This document shows positions 25,042-33,851 of a stretch of 64,000 nt of DNA, piece by piece. Under the pieces are notes generated by a model. The model did not search any database, had not been told where the DNA came from, and saw only the letters and a program-made list of their open reading frames with translations. Location: positions 1,674,001 to 1,738,000 of the forward strand of contig NZ_CP150170.1 in the NCBI RefSeq assembly GCF_037963865.1. The letters are read 5' to 3'. Position 1 is the stretch's first letter, and each line of letters opens with the position of its first letter. This stretch comes from Paenibacillus sp. FSL R10-2734 (GTDB taxonomy: Bacteria > Bacillota > Bacilli > Paenibacillales > Paenibacillaceae). The translations under genes and the position numbers were made by a program.

Positions 25042-26742
25042 ATGCCTCAATCATGGTTTATATATCATACAAGTGAAGATCCATTTGCCTATCCTGTAGG
25101 TACAGGGACCTTGAAGCTCAGACTATTCACACAAGCTGGACAGCAATTATCCTGCACCGTTATCCACGCAGACCGTTATGATTCTCCGGGGCAAGAGGTT
25201 CCTTTGCAGATGGAGCGGATTGGATCGGCTGGTATTTATGAGATTCATGAAGCAATTATTCACACCAGCACAAGAAGATGCAGATATCTATTTCATATAG
25301 CGAACGCTGCGGGACAGTATGTCTGGTATGGAGAAAGGGGCGCGTCGGAGAATCGGGAACGTGCAGGTTCTTTTCAATATGCATACCTTCACAATTCTGA
25401 GGCACTGAAGCTTCCTTCCTGGAGCGTGGATGCTGTTGCCTATCAGATATATCCTAGTAGTTATAATGAGGGGACATTACAAGGCATTTCGGACAAAATA
25501 CCCTATCTACAGCAGCTAGGTGTAAACGTCATTTACATGACTCCTGTATTTGAGTCTCCTTCTGAGCATAAATATAACACCTCCGATTATTATAAGATCG
25601 ATCCTGCTTTTGGGGATGTGGATGGACTGAAGGCGCTGGTCAGTGAGGCCCATCGTCATGGAATTAAAGTCATTCTAGATGCCGTGTTTAATCATTCGGG
25701 AGATCAATTTTTTGCTTTTAAGGATGTGATGGAAAAAGGCGAAGAATCCCCGTATAAAGATTGGTTCTTTATTCGCTCCTATCCTGTTACACAAACGCCT
25801 GCACCGAATTATGAGACATTTGCCAAAGCTGAAGCGCATATGCCAAAGCTGAATATGGATAATCCCGAGACGGCTAATTACATGATTGAAGTTGCCAAGT
25901 ATTGGGTGCGTGAAACAGAGATTGATGGCTGGCGTCTTGATGTAGCGAATGAAGTCAATCCGCTTTTTTGGTCTCGGTTTCGACAAGAACTCAAGTCTGA
26001 GTATCCTGAAATTCTGCTAATCGGAGAGATTATGCATGCTTCTGGCCCGTGGCTTAGAGGGGATCAATTCGATGGTGGCATGAATTATGTGCTTCGTGAA
26101 GCCATGCTGGAATTTTTTGCGGAACAATCGACGGGACCAGATCGCTTTATGGAGCAATTACTCCATCAGGAGGCGTTGTATAATGACCAGGCGAATTCAG
26201 CTATGTTTCAATTGATCGGTAGTCATGATACGCTGCGTTTTCTTACAGCATGTAAGGAAGGGGGACGTGGCTGGGACCGCGAGAGTACAGCAGTACAGCG
26301 CATGAGGTTGGCAGTTTTTTTTCAGATGACCTATATCGGGATTCCGATGATTTATTATGGGGATGAGGTTGGGATGGAAGGGGCCACAGACCCCCACTGT
26401 AGAAAAGCTATGGTATGGCAAGAGCAAGCTCAGAATGTAATGCTGCAGAAGTGGTATCAGGAGCTGATTTTTTTAAGAAAAAGCTGCGATATTTTACGAA
26501 AGGGTACATTCCGACCTTGGTTCACAGATGAAGTCCGTAATGTGCTTGGTTATACGCGGGGTGTGGGTCAAGAGAAGATAGGATTAATTATCAATAATTC
26601 TCCTAATGCGTACGAGCTTGAGCTAAGTGCATATCGTTCTGATAAGAATGTGTTAACGGATTTACTGTCAGGAGCAACTTTTAAAAATAATAACAAGCTC
26701 TTAGTGAGCATTGAACCGTTCGGCTGTTTAATGTTGTATTAA
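25042..26742 (+). CDS. Cytoplasmic GH13_20 neopullulanase/cyclomaltodextrinase-type alpha-glycosidase
   Basis: 566 aa, no signal peptide. The N-terminal beta domain (about 1-120, CBM34-like position) precedes the TIM barrel with DAVFNH, GWRLD (D300), GE (E329) and SHD (D396). The block MPKLN is the fifth-region signature of the neopullulanase subfamily. Such enzymes cleave cyclodextrins, pullulan and short maltooligosaccharides inside the cell. Here it is well placed to open imported cyclic products of the secreted IgtY-like enzyme. Divergent from the LacI-type regulator. AAAGGAG lies 9 nt before the ATG. Confidence 0.88.
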   Translation: MPQSWFIYHTSEDPFAYPVGTGTLKLRLFTQAGQQLSCTVIHADRYDSPGQEVPLQMERIGSAGIYEIHEAIIHTSTRRCRYLFHIANAAGQYVWYGERGASENRERAGSFQYAYLHNSEALKLPSWSVDAVAYQIYPSSYNEGTLQGISDKIPYLQQLGVNVIYMTPVFESPSEHKYNTSDYYKIDPAFGDVDGLKALVSEAHRHGIKVILDAVFNHSGDQFFAFKDVMEKGEESPYKDWFFIRSYPVTQTPAPNYETFAKAEAHMPKLNMDNPETANYMIEVAKYWVRETEIDGWRLDVANEVNPLFWSRFRQELKSEYPEILLIGEIMHASGPWLRGDQFDGGMNYVLREAMLEFFAEQSTGPDRFMEQLLHQEALYNDQANSAMFQLIGSHDTLRFLTACKEGGRGWDRESTAVQRMRLAVFFQMTYIGIPMIYYGDEVGMEGATDPHCRKAMVWQEQAQNVMLQKWYQELIFLRKSCDILRKGTFRPWFTDEVRNVLGYTRGVGQEKIGLIINNSPNAYELELSAYRSDKNVLTDLLSGATFKNNNKLLVSIEPFGCLMLY

Positions 26743-26748
26743 GAGGGG

Positions 26749-26782
26749 ATAAGGCCTCTCTCTAAAGAAGGGGCCTTATTCT
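26749..26782 (+). terminator. Terminator-like hairpin after the GH13_20 gene
   Basis: ataaggcc pairs with ggccttat; a short T-rich tail follows. Confidence 0.6.
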
Positions 26783-26786
26783 CATC

Positions 26787-26829
26787 AAGAAACGGTTGTC
26801 ATCTTAAATGGATGGCGAAGCCGTTTCTT
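26787..26829. terminator. Hairpin at the end of lytH
   Basis: aagaaacgg pairs with ccgtttctt. It directly abuts the lytH stop codon and probably ends both convergent transcripts. Confidence 0.5.
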
Positions 26830-26830
26830 C

Positions 26831-27928
26831 TTAGTTTGTAGCGCTTTTTTTATTTTTGTTCTTTAGGTTTCTATACTCCTGATTCTCCCATTGCTTTAGC
26901 AATGGAAATGGATCAAAAGCCCACTCGGTAATTCCCCGGTCACGATAGATACCAAAATGTAGATGTGGAGGGAATTTCCCCTGTGTTCCTGGATTACCGT
27001 AACCTGAGCTGCCGACCCAGCCAATAATTTCACCTGGTGAGACGATATCTCCACGTGAAATGGTTTTGTTATACCCGGATAGATGAGCGTAATAATGGTA
27101 GCGGTTCTCGATATCACGAATCCCAATTCTCCAGCCACCAAAGCGGTTCCAGCCTTTAGTTTCTACTAAGCCAAAGCAGGTGCTGCGTACAGGCATCCCT
27201 TGTGGTGCAAAGAGATCAGTCCCTTCGTGGATACGTGCTCCACCCCAGTTTCTGCCGGTTCCCCAAGTGCTACGATAAGAATAAGAATTACTTAAGGGAA
27301 GCGGAAAAGCATTTCCTGATAGGTCCAGCCGTCCAAAATGTTCATAGAGCTTGGCGAACTGAGCTATGCGCTGAGAGGCACGGCCATTGTGATAATACTC
27401 CCAAATACCGATACTGAAATCATTAGCTGAATCACCATATTTCTGCAGGTGTCTAGCCATACTATATAGAACATCAGTATCATTCTCTGGATCAGCGATT
27501 CCGTCTCCTGAGCCATCACGGCCAAAGCCGCTAAAGAAGCTGATGGATTCTGGGGAAGTATCCTCTTGATCCGGGTTGAGTGGACCGGACCATACGGGTG
27601 CTGGAATCTTGATTCCTGTAAGACGGTTGGCTTCGTGCTTGACTGAGGCTCCTTTTTTGGCGATGGTGCGTTCATATTGATCAATGGCTGCGAATCTAAA
27701 CCAAGGAATACCAGTGGCTGCACTCATTTGATCATAAATTCCTCTACGGGCAGACCATATGGATTCTTTGCTAGCATTAACGGGCTCGCCGCTGCTTTCC
27801 ACCGGTTGGACTGTAGCCCGTACTGCAACTGCTGGAACGGGAAGGCCTAAACTACCCCAAAGGATAGCGGCCGCGGACAGACACAACATAGTTCTCCGGT
27901 TATTAATATTCTTAAATAGGGCCAGCAA
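26831..27928 (-). CDS. lytH: Sporulation M23 peptidase LytH (L-Ala-D-Glu endopeptidase type)
   Basis: 365 aa from TTG 27928, which has AAGGAGG 8 nt upstream; the longer frame to 28156 runs into the lipA promoter region and is not credible. N-terminal hydrophobic segment (MLCLSAAAILWGSLG) as signal or anchor. The C-terminal lysostaphin-type domain holds the zinc motifs HEGTD and PHLHFG plus the signature WNRFGGWRIGIRDIENRYHY, close to B. subtilis LytH (YunA), which trims peptide side chains of spore cortex under sigma-K. Divergence from lipA is also the Bacillus arrangement. Confidence 0.88.
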   Translation of the reverse strand: MLALFKNINNRRTMLCLSAAAILWGSLGLPVPAVAVRATVQPVESSGEPVNASKESIWSARRGIYDQMSAATGIPWFRFAAIDQYERTIAKKGASVKHEANRLTGIKIPAPVWSGPLNPDQEDTSPESISFFSGFGRDGSGDGIADPENDTDVLYSMARHLQKYGDSANDFSIGIWEYYHNGRASQRIAQFAKLYEHFGRLDLSGNAFPLPLSNSYSYRSTWGTGRNWGGARIHEGTDLFAPQGMPVRSTCFGLVETKGWNRFGGWRIGIRDIENRYHYYAHLSGYNKTISRGDIVSPGEIIGWVGSSGYGNPGTQGKFPPHLHFGIYRDRGITEWAFDPFPLLKQWENQEYRNLKNKNKKSATN

Positions 27929-28116
27929 GATAACAGCCTCCTTTTGTCCGGGCGTAGAATTAAATGTAGGCACTTCGGTTAAAGCTTTTGTTATAGATTG
28001 AAGCAAAAAGGTACTTTTTATCCGTTCTTGTCTAAAGGTACCAAAAAATTCTCGGTAGGAATCGCAGTTGGTAAGTGCAGCATATTTCACAAAAACAGGC
28101 AATTGCAAACTGCTCA

Positions 28117-28125
28117 TGGTATAAT
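28117..28125 (+). promoter_or_regulatory. Extended -10 promoter of lipA
   Basis: TGGTATAAT gives a consensus TATAAT with the TGN extension; no good -35 is visible. It lies about 60 bp before the lipA start. Confidence 0.65.
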
Positions 28126-28183
28126 ATGAGGCAGCATCTTTCAACTGCAGCATCACATTCAGGAGGAAGCGGGGTTTATTATT

Positions 28184-29089
28184 TTGACGAATAAAGCAGC
28201 AAAGCAGCCTAAGCCGGATTGGATTAGAATCAAGCTAACTACCGGTGATAATTATCAGGAAATCAAGAGCATGATGCGTTCCAAAACTTTACATACCGTA
28301 TGTGAAGAAGCCAGGTGTCCGAATATTTACGAGTGCTGGGCAAACCGTACGGCGACCTTCATGATTCTAGGTGATATTTGTACTCGCGCTTGCCGTTTTT
28401 GCGCTGTGAATACAGGGCTACCGACAGAGCTGGACCTGCTGGAACCTGAACGTGTAGCAGAAGCTGCAGAGAGCATGAACCTTCGTCACTGCGTCGTGAC
28501 CAGTGTGGCTCGCGATGATCTTGCGGATGGTGGCGCTCAGATTTTTGCTGAGACGGTAGCGGCAATTCGTAAACGCCTTCCGTTATGTAGTGTAGAAGTA
28601 TTAATTCCAGACTTCTTGGGAGAGCGGAATAGTCTAGAGATTGTCATGAACAGTAATCCGGACATTCTTAATCATAATATCGAGACGGTGGAACGAATGT
28701 CAGATCGTGTACGGGCTAAAGCGAAGTATCGCCGTTCGTTGGAGCTGCTACGCAGAGCCAAGGAGATGAAGCCTGACATTCCTACCAAATCAAGCATTAT
28801 GCTTGGAGTCGGTGAAGAGTGGGATGAGATTTTACAAGCAATGGATGATTTGCGAGCCGTAAATTGTGATATATTGACTTTAGGACAATACTTACAGCCT
28901 TCTCCAAAGCATTTGAATGTGGAGAAATATTATCCACCGGAGGAATTTGCACTGCTCAAGGAAGAGGGAATGAAGCGTGGCTTCAGCCATGTGGAATCAG
29001 CTCCGCTTGTTCGTAGCTCTTATCGTGCGCATGAGCAGGTGAAATCTGCCGCTCAAGCTCGTGAGGATCGTGCGGTTTCTTCTAGTTAA
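28184..29089 (+). CDS. lipA: Lipoyl synthase
   Basis: 301-aa radical-SAM enzyme that inserts two sulfurs into octanoyl groups on carrier domains. The N-terminal auxiliary cluster motif CEEARCPNIYEC and the radical-SAM motif CTRACRFC are both present, along with the LTLGQYLQPS and VESAPLVRSSYRA family signatures. Start is TTG 28184. The AGGAGGAAG upstream is rather distant, while a closer GCGGGG lies about 9 nt away. The downstream 301-bp gap contains a large hairpin element. Confidence 0.95.
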   Translation: MTNKAAKQPKPDWIRIKLTTGDNYQEIKSMMRSKTLHTVCEEARCPNIYECWANRTATFMILGDICTRACRFCAVNTGLPTELDLLEPERVAEAAESMNLRHCVVTSVARDDLADGGAQIFAETVAAIRKRLPLCSVEVLIPDFLGERNSLEIVMNSNPDILNHNIETVERMSDRVRAKAKYRRSLELLRRAKEMKPDIPTKSSIMLGVGEEWDEILQAMDDLRAVNCDILTLGQYLQPSPKHLNVEKYYPPEEFALLKEEGMKRGFSHVESAPLVRSSYRAHEQVKSAAQAREDRAVSSS

Positions 29090-29190
29090 TGTTCGAAAAT
29101 AGTGACATAGTCACAGACAGGTTTTGTTAAGGAGAGGGTTGGAGGAGCGATAGCGATCTGAAACACTCAACCCTTAGGCTACACATAAAA

Positions 29191-29355
29191 AACGTTGATT
29201 TGAGTCATTGGAGAGAAATATTGGAGCTGTAGGAGCGTTAGCGTTCGCCTTTGTCCTCGGATTTCCACCGCGAAGAGCGGTTATAATCCAGAAATCTGGG
29301 GACAACAGCGACCGAAAGCCCAATTTTTCTCGGAAATGACGGCATAATCAACGTT
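29191..29355. repeat. 165-bp imperfect inverted-repeat element after lipA
   Basis: Outer arms 29191-29222 and 29322-29355 share AACGTTGATT, GTCATT and GAGAAA in inverse order. Inner arms 29231-29265 and 29291-29318 pair cgttcgcctttgtcc with ggacaacagcgacc, and ccgc/gcgg forms the tip. The whole can fold as one long hairpin. A related GGAGCGATAGCGATC motif lies at about 29142. This looks like a non-autonomous interspersed element (MITE/REP-like); the 29090-29390 gap holds no gene. Confidence 0.7.
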
Positions 29356-29390
29356 AAACCCTCCCCAAAGAAAGGCAGGCGACAAAAGGT

Positions 29391-30038
29391 TTGATCGTAA
29401 TAGGCGGAAAAGGCTACGAACTTATGTTAGATCATAAGGATGGTTGGAATCCGGAGGCGTTTCGCGGAAGATATAGCGAGGTGCTGGAAAGATACGACTA
29501 CATTATTGGTGACTGGGGTTACAGTCAGTTGCGCTTGAAAGGCTTTTACCGGGACAACCACCCTAAGGTGAATCGGGATACAGCGATTTCTGGCATGGTC
29601 GATTATATTAATGAATATTGCAATTTTGGCTGCGCATATTTTGTGCTGCATAAATTAAAAGAAGTACCACAAGAAGGCTTGTTCAAGGATATTCTAATTA
29701 AAGAAATACCAGAGCCGAGTGAGGAAGAAGATTCGGAGCAAGAAACTGATGCTAATGAAGCAGATAGAGATAAAGAGTTCTCCTCTAAAGAAACGTCATC
29801 TAAGCAAGGTTCGAATTCATCTGCTGCATTTAAGGAGATGAATTCTGCTAAGGAAAGACCATTGAGAGAACACCAAAGCCGAAATCACCGGGGGAAAGAT
29901 TCACAGGGGAAGAAATCCAAAAAGGATTTTCAAAGCAGACCGCCACAAGGTCAGTCCCAGAAACCCCAAAATACACAAAAACCTCAAAATAATCAAAGCA
30001 ATCAAAACACACCAAATACAGAAAATCCACAATCTTAA
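29391..30038 (+). CDS. yutD: YutD-family protein with low-complexity tail
   Basis: 215 aa from TTG 29391. Residues 1 to about 95 match the YutD (DUF1027) domain: YELMLDHKDGWNPEAFRGRY, RYDYIIGDWGYSQLRLKGFY, YINEYCNFGCAYFVL. The remaining 120 residues are a highly charged then Gln/Asn/Lys-rich disordered tail (for example QSQKPQNTQKPQNNQSNQ), absent from typical YutD proteins of about 100 aa. Function unknown. A tail of this composition could bind nucleic acid or drive assembly, but this is speculative. Confidence 0.88.
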   Translation: MIVIGGKGYELMLDHKDGWNPEAFRGRYSEVLERYDYIIGDWGYSQLRLKGFYRDNHPKVNRDTAISGMVDYINEYCNFGCAYFVLHKLKEVPQEGLFKDILIKEIPEPSEEEDSEQETDANEADRDKEFSSKETSSKQGSNSSAAFKEMNSAKERPLREHQSRNHRGKDSQGKKSKKDFQSRPPQGQSQKPQNTQKPQNNQSNQNTPNTENPQS

Positions 30039-30043
30039 TGATG

Positions 30044-30096
30044 AAAGCTGACCATAAGTAGAGTCCTTCTACGAATGAGACAGCTTTTTTCTTTTG
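30044..30096 (+). terminator. Terminator of yutD
   Basis: aaagctg and cagcttt enclose a 30-nt loop with its own gtag/ctac stem, followed by a T-run. Confidence 0.6.
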
Positions 30097-30103
30097 ATCG
30101 TAC

Positions 30104-30150
30104 AAAAAATAAAGGCAGCAAACCTCCATCTCTGGAGAATTGCTGCCTTT
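30104..30150 (-). terminator. Terminator of the S41 protease gene
   Basis: aaaggcagcaa (30111-30121) and ttgctgccttt (30140-30150) form the stem; on the minus strand a TATTTTTT tail follows. Confidence 0.85.
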
Positions 30151-30164
30151 CATATTGATATGGA

Positions 30165-31604
30165 TTATTTTACGGATAATTTCAACTGCTTCTGAGAAGC
30201 ATTGTAGCTCCATGTAAGTGCGGGGAACTTCTTCTTAAAGGCATTTAATTCAATATAGGTCTCACCATTCTGAGATAGCGCCTCTTTGGAGGAGAGCGTA
30301 AAGCCGGTGGCTGTGCCTGATCCGTTCTTTACGATGACTTTCTTGTTCTTGGCATCCCACGTGATCTCGCCTTCGACAAGCGTAGCCAGCACAATCGAGG
30401 AAGCATAAGTCTTATCACCCTGCTTCACTAGACCGACATTACCAGCAAAGGGAACTCCATTGATATTCAGGATATGATGATCTCCGGTGAGTTCTAAATT
30501 CTTCATTCCAGCAATCTGCAGGGCGGTAATAGTTTGTGCAGTTTTGCCTTTAACCTCAATATCCGGTGCAAGACCGATGTGATTAAAGTCTTCTTTTTTA
30601 GGTGTTAGATATTTCTGTGTGGTCAACTTCAGCATGTCGCCATTAGACACCTTTAGTAGGCTTTGAATACGCGCTTTGCCGAACGAACGAGTTCCTACGA
30701 CAGTAGCTAGCTTGTTGTCACGTAGGGCGCCAGTTAGAGCTTCAGATGCACTTGCAGTGTATTCGTTCGTTAGAATAACGACAGGTACACCTATTTTGCT
30801 GCCATTAGTAATGGTTACAGGAGTTAACGCTCCACTTTGATCTGAGGTATACATCATAAGGCCTTTATCCATAAAGTTAGAGACAATGTTGTATGCTGAA
30901 TCCATATAGCCGCCCAAGTTATCACGTAAATCAAGCACCATGGATTTCATACCTGCTGCACGCATCTTCTTCAGCATAGCAGCGAATTCTTCATCAGAAT
31001 TCTGTGTGAAACCACTCAGCGAAATATAGGCAATCTTTGGACCAATGAGAGTTCCAAAAACGGAAGTCGAGTTCAATTCATTTCGGGTGACAACATAAGA
31101 TTTTGTGACTCCATTTCTGAGAATCAGCAGGGTAACCTTGGTGCCTGCGGCTCCACTCAGTTCGGTATCATCCGTTTCGTCAACGGGTATACCGTTGATT
31201 TTGAGAATCGTATCGCCGCGTTTCAGACCTGCCTTTTCTGCAGGAGAACCTGGAGAGATTTCTTCGATGTAGAGTTCTATTGGCGTATACTGCAGTTTAA
31301 CACCAATGCCAACGTATTCGAGATCAACAGCATGTTCAAATTGCGCAGCTTCCTCGGAGTTGAAGTATTGGCTGTATGGATCATCCAGTGTGTTCACCAT
31401 GCCGTCAATTGCACCGCGAATCAAGGCATCCTTATCTACATCTGAAAGATTATAGTTCTCCAATAGCTTCATCACTTCATTGATAAGATCATTGTTGTTT
31501 GTGGAAGCTTGAGCCGCATCAGCAGCGGAAGCCATTGGAGCAAACGTAATGGATAAAGCAAGACAGCTGGATAAAAGTGCAGTTATTACTTTTTTGGATT
31601 TCAT
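30165..31604 (-). CDS. S41-family carboxy-terminal processing protease with copper-amine-oxidase-like C-terminal domain
   Basis: 479 aa. Signal peptide about 1-27 (PMASA). A helical N-terminal segment, a PDZ domain (about 95-165, YVGIGVKLQ...GLKRGDTILKING) and an S41 catalytic core with TASASEA (nucleophile Ser near 285-287) and SFGK (Lys310) follow. The C-terminal ~110 residues form the beta-rich copper-amine-oxidase-like domain (HHILNINGVPF...GETYIELNAFKK). ATG 31604 is preferred over GTG 31616 because the AAGGG site is spaced for it. Acts in the envelope on protein C-termini. Its upstream neighbour, 20 bp away, carries the same accessory domain. Confidence 0.88.
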   Translation of the reverse strand: MKSKKVITALLSSCLALSITFAPMASAADAAQASTNNNDLINEVMKLLENYNLSDVDKDALIRGAIDGMVNTLDDPYSQYFNSEEAAQFEHAVDLEYVGIGVKLQYTPIELYIEEISPGSPAEKAGLKRGDTILKINGIPVDETDDTELSGAAGTKVTLLILRNGVTKSYVVTRNELNSTSVFGTLIGPKIAYISLSGFTQNSDEEFAAMLKKMRAAGMKSMVLDLRDNLGGYMDSAYNIVSNFMDKGLMMYTSDQSGALTPVTITNGSKIGVPVVILTNEYTASASEALTGALRDNKLATVVGTRSFGKARIQSLLKVSNGDMLKLTTQKYLTPKKEDFNHIGLAPDIEVKGKTAQTITALQIAGMKNLELTGDHHILNINGVPFAGNVGLVKQGDKTYASSIVLATLVEGEITWDAKNKKVIVKNGSGTATGFTLSSKEALSQNGETYIELNAFKKKFPALTWSYNASQKQLKLSVK

Positions 31605-31624
31605 GGAATCAAACACCCTTTTTA

Positions 31625-32809
31625 TTAGGATTTCACAAGTTTGTTGTAGACGTTATATGTGTTATCGATTGTCCATACACCGATATCCGACTTGGATAGA
31701 ATATAGATAAGGCCCTGCTCATAAGTCTCCTCTTCACTTGCTTCCTTGTCTTTGCTTTCTACATATATAGCTGCTTCTTTGGCACTGTAATAATAGATAT
31801 TTGAAATGCCTGGAGTATAGGTAATATCATACGAAGCAAAGAAATCATCCAAATCTGCCTTGAGAGAGGAATCATATTCTTCCCCATATGAAGTCATCGT
31901 GGAAAGAACTGCGGTCGGATTCTGTTCGTTCATTGCTTGATAATACTTGGTAATACTGCCTTTGATGGCATCCGCATCGTTTTGAGGGATGTTGGCTGCT
32001 GGTTTTAGACCTTGTTCACGAGTTAGGAGAATCGCCGAGCTTTGGGATTCCACGGATGATATCTTCCAGCTTCCGTTCTTGCGGACCAGGGTATATACGT
32101 ATTCATCCTCTGTGTCTGGGGTATAAGCCCCACCTATTCTGCGAGAACTTTCAAGCGTATACACAGTGGCTTCGTCAGCTTTAATGTCGAGGATTTCCAA
32201 GCTATCAATCGTATTCTTTATGTCGAAAGCTTCAAAGGAATCATTGAGATCAGACACAGATTGCGTGTAAGAGGAGTCAGAATCCATAAGGGAATAGAAG
32301 CTAGACGCTTTTTCTTCATTGAAATACTGATTAGACAAACGGATTAATGTTGTAATGGCTGCTTCGTCCTTATCTTTGGATACAGGAGTAGTAATCTGCA
32401 CACTTCTACTGGTGGAATTCCAGACGGCTGTGCCTCCGGTTGCCTCGGCGATAAAACGCAAAGGAATGTATGTAGTGCCAGCTGAGGAGACTGGTGCGGT
32501 GATCAATTTTTTTACAGTTCCGTTAACAGTAGCGCGGTTGCTGCCAATTTTGAGGGTAATCGCAAGATTTGAGCTTTTACCTGTCACTGTTCCAGTCTTT
32601 GCATCCCAGAGAACTTGAAGTCCAAGCTTCTCAAAGACGACTCGGAAAGGTACAAGTACAGAATTATTCGCTAAGTAGGGGGATCCAGCAGTGAAGGAAA
32701 CCTTACTTCCGTTGATATAAACATCAATCGGTTTCGAAGCTGCAAAAGCCGGGACCGCAAGTATAAGGGCCAGTAGACTTATGCTAAAGAGGGATAATAA
32801 TCTTTTCAA
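31625..32809 (-). CDS. Secreted copper-amine-oxidase N-terminal-domain protein
   Basis: 394 aa from TTG 32809 (AGGAGA site 8 nt upstream). Signal peptide about 1-23 (PAFA-A). Residues of about 30-140 are the copper_amine_oxidN domain (VDVYINGSK..., LVPFRVVFEKLGLQVLWD, TYIPLRFIAEATGGTAVWN), which in Paenibacillus is a general cell-surface module, not an oxidase. Two NTF2/DUF-like segments of similar shape follow (SNQYFNEEKASSFYSLMDS and ITKYYQAMNEQNPTAVLST). Operon with the S41 protease; possibly its partner or regulator. Confidence 0.85.
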   Translation of the reverse strand: MKRLLSLFSISLLALILAVPAFAASKPIDVYINGSKVSFTAGSPYLANNSVLVPFRVVFEKLGLQVLWDAKTGTVTGKSSNLAITLKIGSNRATVNGTVKKLITAPVSSAGTTYIPLRFIAEATGGTAVWNSTSRSVQITTPVSKDKDEAAITTLIRLSNQYFNEEKASSFYSLMDSDSSYTQSVSDLNDSFEAFDIKNTIDSLEILDIKADEATVYTLESSRRIGGAYTPDTEDEYVYTLVRKNGSWKISSVESQSSAILLTREQGLKPAANIPQNDADAIKGSITKYYQAMNEQNPTAVLSTMTSYGEEYDSSLKADLDDFFASYDITYTPGISNIYYYSAKEAAIYVESKDKEASEEETYEQGLIYILSKSDIGVWTIDNTYNVYNKLVKS

Positions 32810-32851
32810 CAGTACTCTCTCCTTTTATGTAACTCTATGTAAAATAGCCTC

Positions 32852-32860
32852 ATTATACCA
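32852..32860 (-). promoter_or_regulatory. Extended -10 promoter of the copper-amine-oxidase-domain/S41 operon
   Basis: On the minus strand TGGTATAAT stands 42 bp before the TTG start; no clear -35 is seen. Confidence 0.6.
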
Positions 32861-32903
32861 TTTTCTTTCTCTCTCTGTCTATCAATTGATGTTAGTTTTG
32901 TCA

Positions 32904-32936
32904 CATAAAAGAGCCGGAGATATGGATATCTCCGGC
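32904..32936 (-). terminator. Terminator of nadK
   Basis: gccggagata and tatctccggc pair around a 4-nt loop; minus-strand tail TCTTTTAT. Confidence 0.8.
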
Positions 32937-32965
32937 CACAGAAAATCGTTGGTCGAGGGTTAATT

Positions 32966-33769
32966 TTAAACCAAAAAAGCTTCACGGACACGGTTCCAGA
33001 ACGGAAACGGTCGGTACCTAGCGAAACTGACTTTTTTGTCCGATACTTGACAGCGTACTGAAATCAGGTCATCTACTGGAATATTGTTATGATCAATCGT
33101 GAGCAGCAAGCGCTGATCCTTACATGATAAAATGTCGCAATGATGATGCTTCGGCAGCAGTAATGGTGATCCCATGGTTCGGAATACACGGTTGTTAATA
33201 GATGCGATTTCGGCAATCTGCAACGCTTCTATTGTAGGGTGTACCATGGCGCCCCCAAGGCTTTTGTTATAGGCTGTGCTGCCAGAGGGAGTAGAGATAC
33301 AAAGCCCGTCTCCACGGAACATTTCGAAAGTGACATCATTAATGTCAACCTGGATCATTATAGTTCCATCGACCCCTTTAAGGGTAAATTCATTTAGGGC
33401 AATGTGGGACGAAGAACCAGATTTCTTGTGGATTTCCAGCTCAAGTAACGGATATTTCACGATACGAGGTTTCTGTGGCTCAGAATTTTCGGTACCGCAC
33501 ATATAGTCGATTAAGGTGGGTAGCTCTTCCGCTTGCCAGTCCGCATAGAAGCCTAAGTGTCCTGTGTGTACACCTACGAAGGCTAAATTGGGTATTTGAT
33601 CGATAAAGGTATGAAAAGCGTGCAGCATTGTGCCGTCTCCGCCAATAGAGATGACGATTTCCGGAGACTCGGCATCCAGTTGCAGGTCCCGCTCCGCCGC
33701 TAGCTTGTGAAACTGCTCGGCAAGTTTGATTGATAGTTCATCACCGCGGTCCAGAACATAATATCTCAA
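32966..33769 (-). CDS. nadK: NAD kinase
   Basis: 267 aa, the normal length. Phosphorylates NAD to NADP. The GGDGT motif (ISIGGDGTMLHAF) and the NADK signature CISTPSGSTAYNKSLGGA are intact. Starts at TTG 33769 with AAGGAG 10 nt upstream. It stands alone between the YlbJ gene and the copper-amine-oxidase-domain operon, with its own terminator. Confidence 0.95.
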   Translation of the reverse strand: MRYYVLDRGDELSIKLAEQFHKLAAERDLQLDAESPEIVISIGGDGTMLHAFHTFIDQIPNLAFVGVHTGHLGFYADWQAEELPTLIDYMCGTENSEPQKPRIVKYPLLELEIHKKSGSSSHIALNEFTLKGVDGTIMIQVDINDVTFEMFRGDGLCISTPSGSTAYNKSLGGAMVHPTIEALQIAEIASINNRVFRTMGSPLLLPKHHHCDILSCKDQRLLLTIDHNNIPVDDLISVRCQVSDKKVSFARYRPFPFWNRVREAFLV

Positions 33770-33851
33770 GATGTACAGGCTCCTTTTGTATTATTCAGTC
33801 ATACACCGATCATAATCAATCTTGACCCGGAACACAATACGTTAATCAACT

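Noticed and set aside
27929..28157. Longer lytH start (ORF up to 28156)
   Set aside because: The extra 76 residues read through the lipA promoter region with no ribosome-binding site; TTG 27928 has an ideal one.
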